Below are positions 61,442-64,000 of a DNA stretch of 64,000 nt, piece after piece. The translations under genes were made by a program, and so were the position numbers. A model generated the notes under the pieces. The model made no database searches. It saw only the letters and a program-made list of their open reading frames with translations, and was not told the DNA's origin. The stretch comes from Rossellomorea marisflavi (lineage in GTDB: Bacteria > Bacillota > Bacilli > Bacillales > Bacillaceae_B), in assembly GCF_009806575.1 (NCBI RefSeq), contig NZ_CP047095.1:3848001-3912000 (forward strand), read 5' to 3'. Position 1 is the stretch's first letter. Each line of letters opens with the position of its first letter.

Positions 61442-61687
61442 ATGAGTGAACGCACAGTCATTGCCGTCCCGCGCAAAAGCGTCGGACTCTCCCTCGTCCT
61501 CACCTTCTTCTTCGGATCCCTGGGAATGCTCTACTCAACCGTAGCAGGAGCCCTCATCATGATTGCCATCGAATTCGTGGTCGGATTCCTGACATTCGGT
61601 ATCGGCCTCTTCTTCACACACATCGTGTGTATGATCTGGGGAGCCGTTGCAGCAAGTAATTATAATAACCGGGTGTTTGGGCAGTAA
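61442..61687 (+). CDS. Small membrane protein
   Basis: An 81-residue protein with two helices separated by a short loop and a charged N-terminus (MSERTVIAVPRKS). It resembles small TM2-like proteins but I cannot assign a family. AAAGGAG precedes the ATG. 61263-61441 holds a possible promoter (TTGAAA with TAGATA 18 bases later) and nothing else. Confidence 0.65.
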   Translation: MSERTVIAVPRKSVGLSLVLTFFFGSLGMLYSTVAGALIMIAIEFVVGFLTFGIGLFFTHIVCMIWGAVAASNYNNRVFGQ

Positions 61688-61698
61688 AAACACGAGTA

Positions 61699-61728
61699 GG
61701 TCACCGCGATATGTGCGGTGGCCTTTTT
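61699..61728 (+). terminator. Terminator
   Basis: GGTCACCGC...GCGGTGGCC hairpin followed by TTTTT. Confidence 0.85.
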
Positions 61729-61780
61729 GCTGGATTTTCTCCTTATCAAAAAGTGTATAGGTGTTCATGGTCATCAAACA

Positions 61781-61830
61781 AAAAGTGCCCTGTAGGGAGA
61801 CTATTCACGTCTTTCCCACAGGGCACTTTT
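61781..61830. terminator. Long bidirectional terminator
   Basis: AAAAGTGCCCTGT...ACAGGGCACTTTT with further pairing AGAC/GTCT inside; follows the lipoprotein stop on the minus strand and faces the small membrane gene on the plus strand. Confidence 0.85.
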
Positions 61831-61845
61831 TAGGCACTACTTTGC

Positions 61846-62466
61846 TTATTCCTCTGTACCCGCTTCAGCTTCTTCTTTTAAATCATCCATCGCATCTGGA
61901 TAAATGATTTCATCAAACTGCTTGCCTGTCGATTTATCCTCGACGGCTACTTTGATCTTGATCTTGTCACGGTCCTTCCCGTCAAATACCTGGTACATCA
62001 TCCCCGTCATCCCTACTGTGATGGAGGCAAATGCATCCATGCTGTTTTTGTAGGATTCCTCATCCGTTACCAGCATGGTGAATTCAGTGAAGTCCTTATT
62101 GTAGGTGATATCTTCGATGGACTCAAAGCCGTCCTTTGCTTCATCAATAGACTCTTCCATACCCTTAGCCATTTCTTTCATCATCTTTTTATGATCCGCT
62201 TTGGACATGACGTATGTCAGGGAGCCGTCATCGTTCTTCTTGACTTCCTTCACGCCTTCTTCCTTCGCCTGTTTTATCATATCATCGACATCTTGCCCTT
62301 CGGTGAACTCAGCCGGTAATGTAATTTCCACGTTCAAAAGACCCTTTTTCACTACTTTTTCTTCCTTTTCATCTTTCTTTGTATCTGCTTTCCCGCTGCT
62401 GTCAGATGACGAGCATCCCGCCAGCAATAGAGCAAGAACAAGCATGCCCACCGCTAATTTCTTCAT
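61846..62466 (-). CDS. Lipoprotein of unknown function
   Basis: A 206-residue lipoprotein with signal peptide and lipobox LLAGC, a Ser/Lys/Glu-rich linker, and a compact, highly charged domain. Secreted and tethered to the membrane. No family recognised. 62467-62768 upstream (about 300 bases) holds only an AT-rich stretch and the next gene's control region. Confidence 0.75.
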   Translation of the reverse strand: MKKLAVGMLVLALLLAGCSSSDSSGKADTKKDEKEEKVVKKGLLNVEITLPAEFTEGQDVDDMIKQAKEEGVKEVKKNDDGSLTYVMSKADHKKMMKEMAKGMEESIDEAKDGFESIEDITYNKDFTEFTMLVTDEESYKNSMDAFASITVGMTGMMYQVFDGKDRDKIKIKVAVEDKSTGKQFDEIIYPDAMDDLKEEAEAGTEE

Positions 62467-62768
62467 ATTCCTTCACTCCCTATTTTTGGTTGCATTTTAC
62501 ACACATTGACCATTCTAGAGATTCTGGATAGGTTTGTAAATAGGGACTTTGGGATGATTTCAGCGCTTTACTACGATGCATTCTCACATGGAAAACTACC
62601 TGTACTTAAACGCTTATTGCTACTGATCTGCCCATCACTTTCAGAATAAGTACCCATCCTAAATATCCCAAAAACCCCTTCAAAAAGATGGAAGAGAAGG
62701 TTTCGTTTATATAAGGACCGGGGAAAGAATACTAATTACTCTGTTCGTTCTTAAAGGAGGGGATTTTC

Positions 62769-63347
62769 GTGAACCGGGAAGAAGCACTTGAAAGGCTGGA
62801 GGAAGTCGAGTACCTCCTGAAAGAGGTCGAGCACTGCGAGGCGATCATTGTGAAGAGGCGGCGCATGACGGGGATTCTGTTCTTGTTACTGTGGACGATC
62901 GGCATCCTGTCACTGTTTTATTTCGTCTTATTACCTGTACTCGATATGCTCTGGATTTCCCTTCATGCGAAATTCTTCCATACAATGGACATCGCCCTCA
63001 GCTCGTATCCGTTCATCACCTTCACCATCGTCATCATTCCGACGATCTATAACGGACTGAAGATCTCAAGGGCCAATGAAGCAGCCGTCCTGTCGGCGCA
63101 GGAAACCATCAACACCCATTTCTCCCAGGCAGCCGACCTGCTCCCCCTTCCACCCGAGCTGCAGTACTCGGACGAAATCCCCGTCCTGAAGGACTTTTTG
63201 TATCTTGAGCAGGCCGACACCATCGAGGAGGCCATTGATATGCGAATCAGTGCCCTTCCCCCTTCCTCTGAGGAGGAAAAAGAAATCACTGTTCCCACCT
63301 TGATCGGGCAGTCCGCCCCCTGCCTGTCAGACAAAAGAAATGAGTGA
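62769..63347 (+). CDS. Two-helix membrane protein with coiled-coil start
   Basis: A 192-residue protein. A charged, probably coiled-coil N-terminus (EEALERLEEVEYLLKEVE) is followed by two helices (about 38-60 and 75-95) and a soluble tail of about 95 residues. GTG start at 62769 with AAAGGAGGGG upstream. Unknown function. Confidence 0.65.
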   Translation: MNREEALERLEEVEYLLKEVEHCEAIIVKRRRMTGILFLLLWTIGILSLFYFVLLPVLDMLWISLHAKFFHTMDIALSSYPFITFTIVIIPTIYNGLKISRANEAAVLSAQETINTHFSQAADLLPLPPELQYSDEIPVLKDFLYLEQADTIEEAIDMRISALPPSSEEEKEITVPTLIGQSAPCLSDKRNE

Positions 63348-63380
63348 AGACCTTCTAATTTAGCGGAGGTCTTTTTTTGT
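63347..63380 (+). terminator. Terminator
   Basis: AAGACCT...AGGTCTT hairpin directly after the stop, followed by TTTTTT. Confidence 0.85.
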
Positions 63381-63461
63381 TAAAGACTTTGTTAAAGCTT
63401 AATGTTGTTTTTTATTATGACAAAAACACTTCTATTTTTTGTAAGTGTTTTCTTTGGTTTA

Positions 63462-63911
63462 CTAAACTCCAAATTGTTTTAAATGATGGTCAAGGTGCTT
63501 ATAAATTCCTTTTCCCCATTGCTCAGAAGTAAGTTTCCCGAAAAAAGGATGTGGGTGATTTGCACACTCTTGAGTACCCTTATTTTGAAAATTTATAATT
63601 TTTTGTTTTAATTTCTCCTTTTCTGTATCAAATTCTCTTTCATCTACAATCAAAATTGTAGGGATTGTGGACATATTTCGGGGTAATGGCTTGTCATTAT
63701 ATAAAATTGGTTTCACAAACTTCCCAATTAATCTCCCTAATAAACCTCTCGAAGGAAAAGTGTTTCCCATTGCAATGTCTTGAAAGGATGAACAATGTGC
63801 CAGCATTTTTGCAACATCCATATTGCCCCATTGTGGTTTGGAATTTGGGCTTAAATTGTTGATTCTATTTAGAATTTCTTCTGCGTGCGACTGATTAAAA
63901 ATATCCTTCAT
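63462..63911 (-). CDS. DUF1569 (DinB-like) protein
   Basis: A 149-residue protein matching DUF1569, a branch of the DinB four-helix fold. The conserved segments are PQWGNMDVAKMLAHC near the N-terminus, PRNMSTIPTI in the middle, and HPHPFFGKLTSEQWGKGIYKHLDHHLKQFG at the end, where His residues would bind metal. Function unknown. It and its flanks (63360-64000) are clearly more AT-rich than the rest of the window, suggesting a separate origin. 63912-64000 upstream shows nothing definite. Confidence 0.8.
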   Translation of the reverse strand: MKDIFNQSHAEEILNRINNLSPNSKPQWGNMDVAKMLAHCSSFQDIAMGNTFPSRGLLGRLIGKFVKPILYNDKPLPRNMSTIPTILIVDEREFDTEKEKLKQKIINFQNKGTQECANHPHPFFGKLTSEQWGKGIYKHLDHHLKQFGV

Positions 63912-64000
63912 TTTTGTGCCCCCTTTGCATATTTGTTACCACATATCCCTAATTAATTGTTCATCTATACTGCTCCGTTAGTTGAATAAAGAGTATGCTT

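Noticed and set aside
62721-62750. Sigma-B promoter (GTTTCG-N14-GGGGAA) before the 62.8 kb gene
   Set aside because: The -10 matches only four of six positions and there is no supporting context.

Overview
The window looks like a stretch of chromosome from a moderate-GC member of the Bacillaceae (Bacillus/Rossellomorea-like). This rests on strong AGGAGG-type ribosome binding sites, the mannose PTS trio ManP/ManR/ManA at Bacillus lengths, YdaP, YerD, YfhM and YhfK relatives, Lpl/YesMN-type sugar uptake and sensing, CcpA (cre) and Zur operators, and Bacillus-type dispersed repeats. No rRNA, tRNA, CRISPR array or prophage block was seen. I could not fix the species from sequence alone.

Layout. 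1-1.8 kb: the 3' part of an IS110-family transposase, cut by the window edge, with a structured non-coding tail. 1.8-4.5 kb: a large two-helix membrane protein and a DUF3817 protein. 4.7-5.0 kb: a 29-residue holin-like toxin that looks like a type I toxin-antitoxin unit. 5.0-9.8 kb: a sigma-54 controlled operon (NhaC-type transporter, isoaspartyl dipeptidase, sigma-54 activator). 10-13.2 kb: an OatA-like acyltransferase, a WGR-like protein and a membrane protein. 13.3-18.2 kb: a five-gene nickel/peptide-type ABC importer whose promoter contains a near-perfect Zur box, so zinc is the more likely cargo. 18.6-35.7 kb: a large alpha-mannoside locus (Lpl-type importer, YesMN-type two-component system, two GH38, one GH125, DUF624, ROK kinase, GH1). 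35.8-37.4 kb: a cell-wall-binding DD-carboxypeptidase. 37.5-43.5 kb: mannose PTS (manP), its regulator (manR) and mannose-6-phosphate isomerase (manA). 43.7-48.7 kb: an SGNH hydrolase, a zinc-ribbon peptide, pyruvate oxidase YdaP and YerD. 48.7-51.8 kb: an NAD salvage operon (Nudix protein, pncA, pnuC, nadR). 52.3-58 kb: a YhfK-like protein, then a second sigma-54 system in which an activator precedes a CitMHS transporter and a split AtuA/DUF1446 pair. 58-64 kb: small membrane proteins, a transglutaminase, an alpha/beta hydrolase, lipoproteins, and an AT-rich DUF1569 gene at the right edge.

How it works together. The 18.6-43.5 kb region reads as a mannose-glycan island. Oligomannosides would be imported intact by the ABC system, sensed by the two-component pair, trimmed in the cytoplasm by GH38/GH125 (none has a signal peptide), phosphorylated by the ROK kinase and passed through ManA to fructose-6-phosphate. 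Free mannose would enter by ManP. Near-identical cre sites head the glycosidase operon and manP.

The least explained structure is a pair of intergenic elements (about 42.1-42.45 kb and 51.9-52.24 kb). Each carries a TTATTTGCGAA-type motif repeated at exactly 21-bp steps, preceded at a conserved distance by a shared CCTAG...AATGGT block. No feature type I know explains them.
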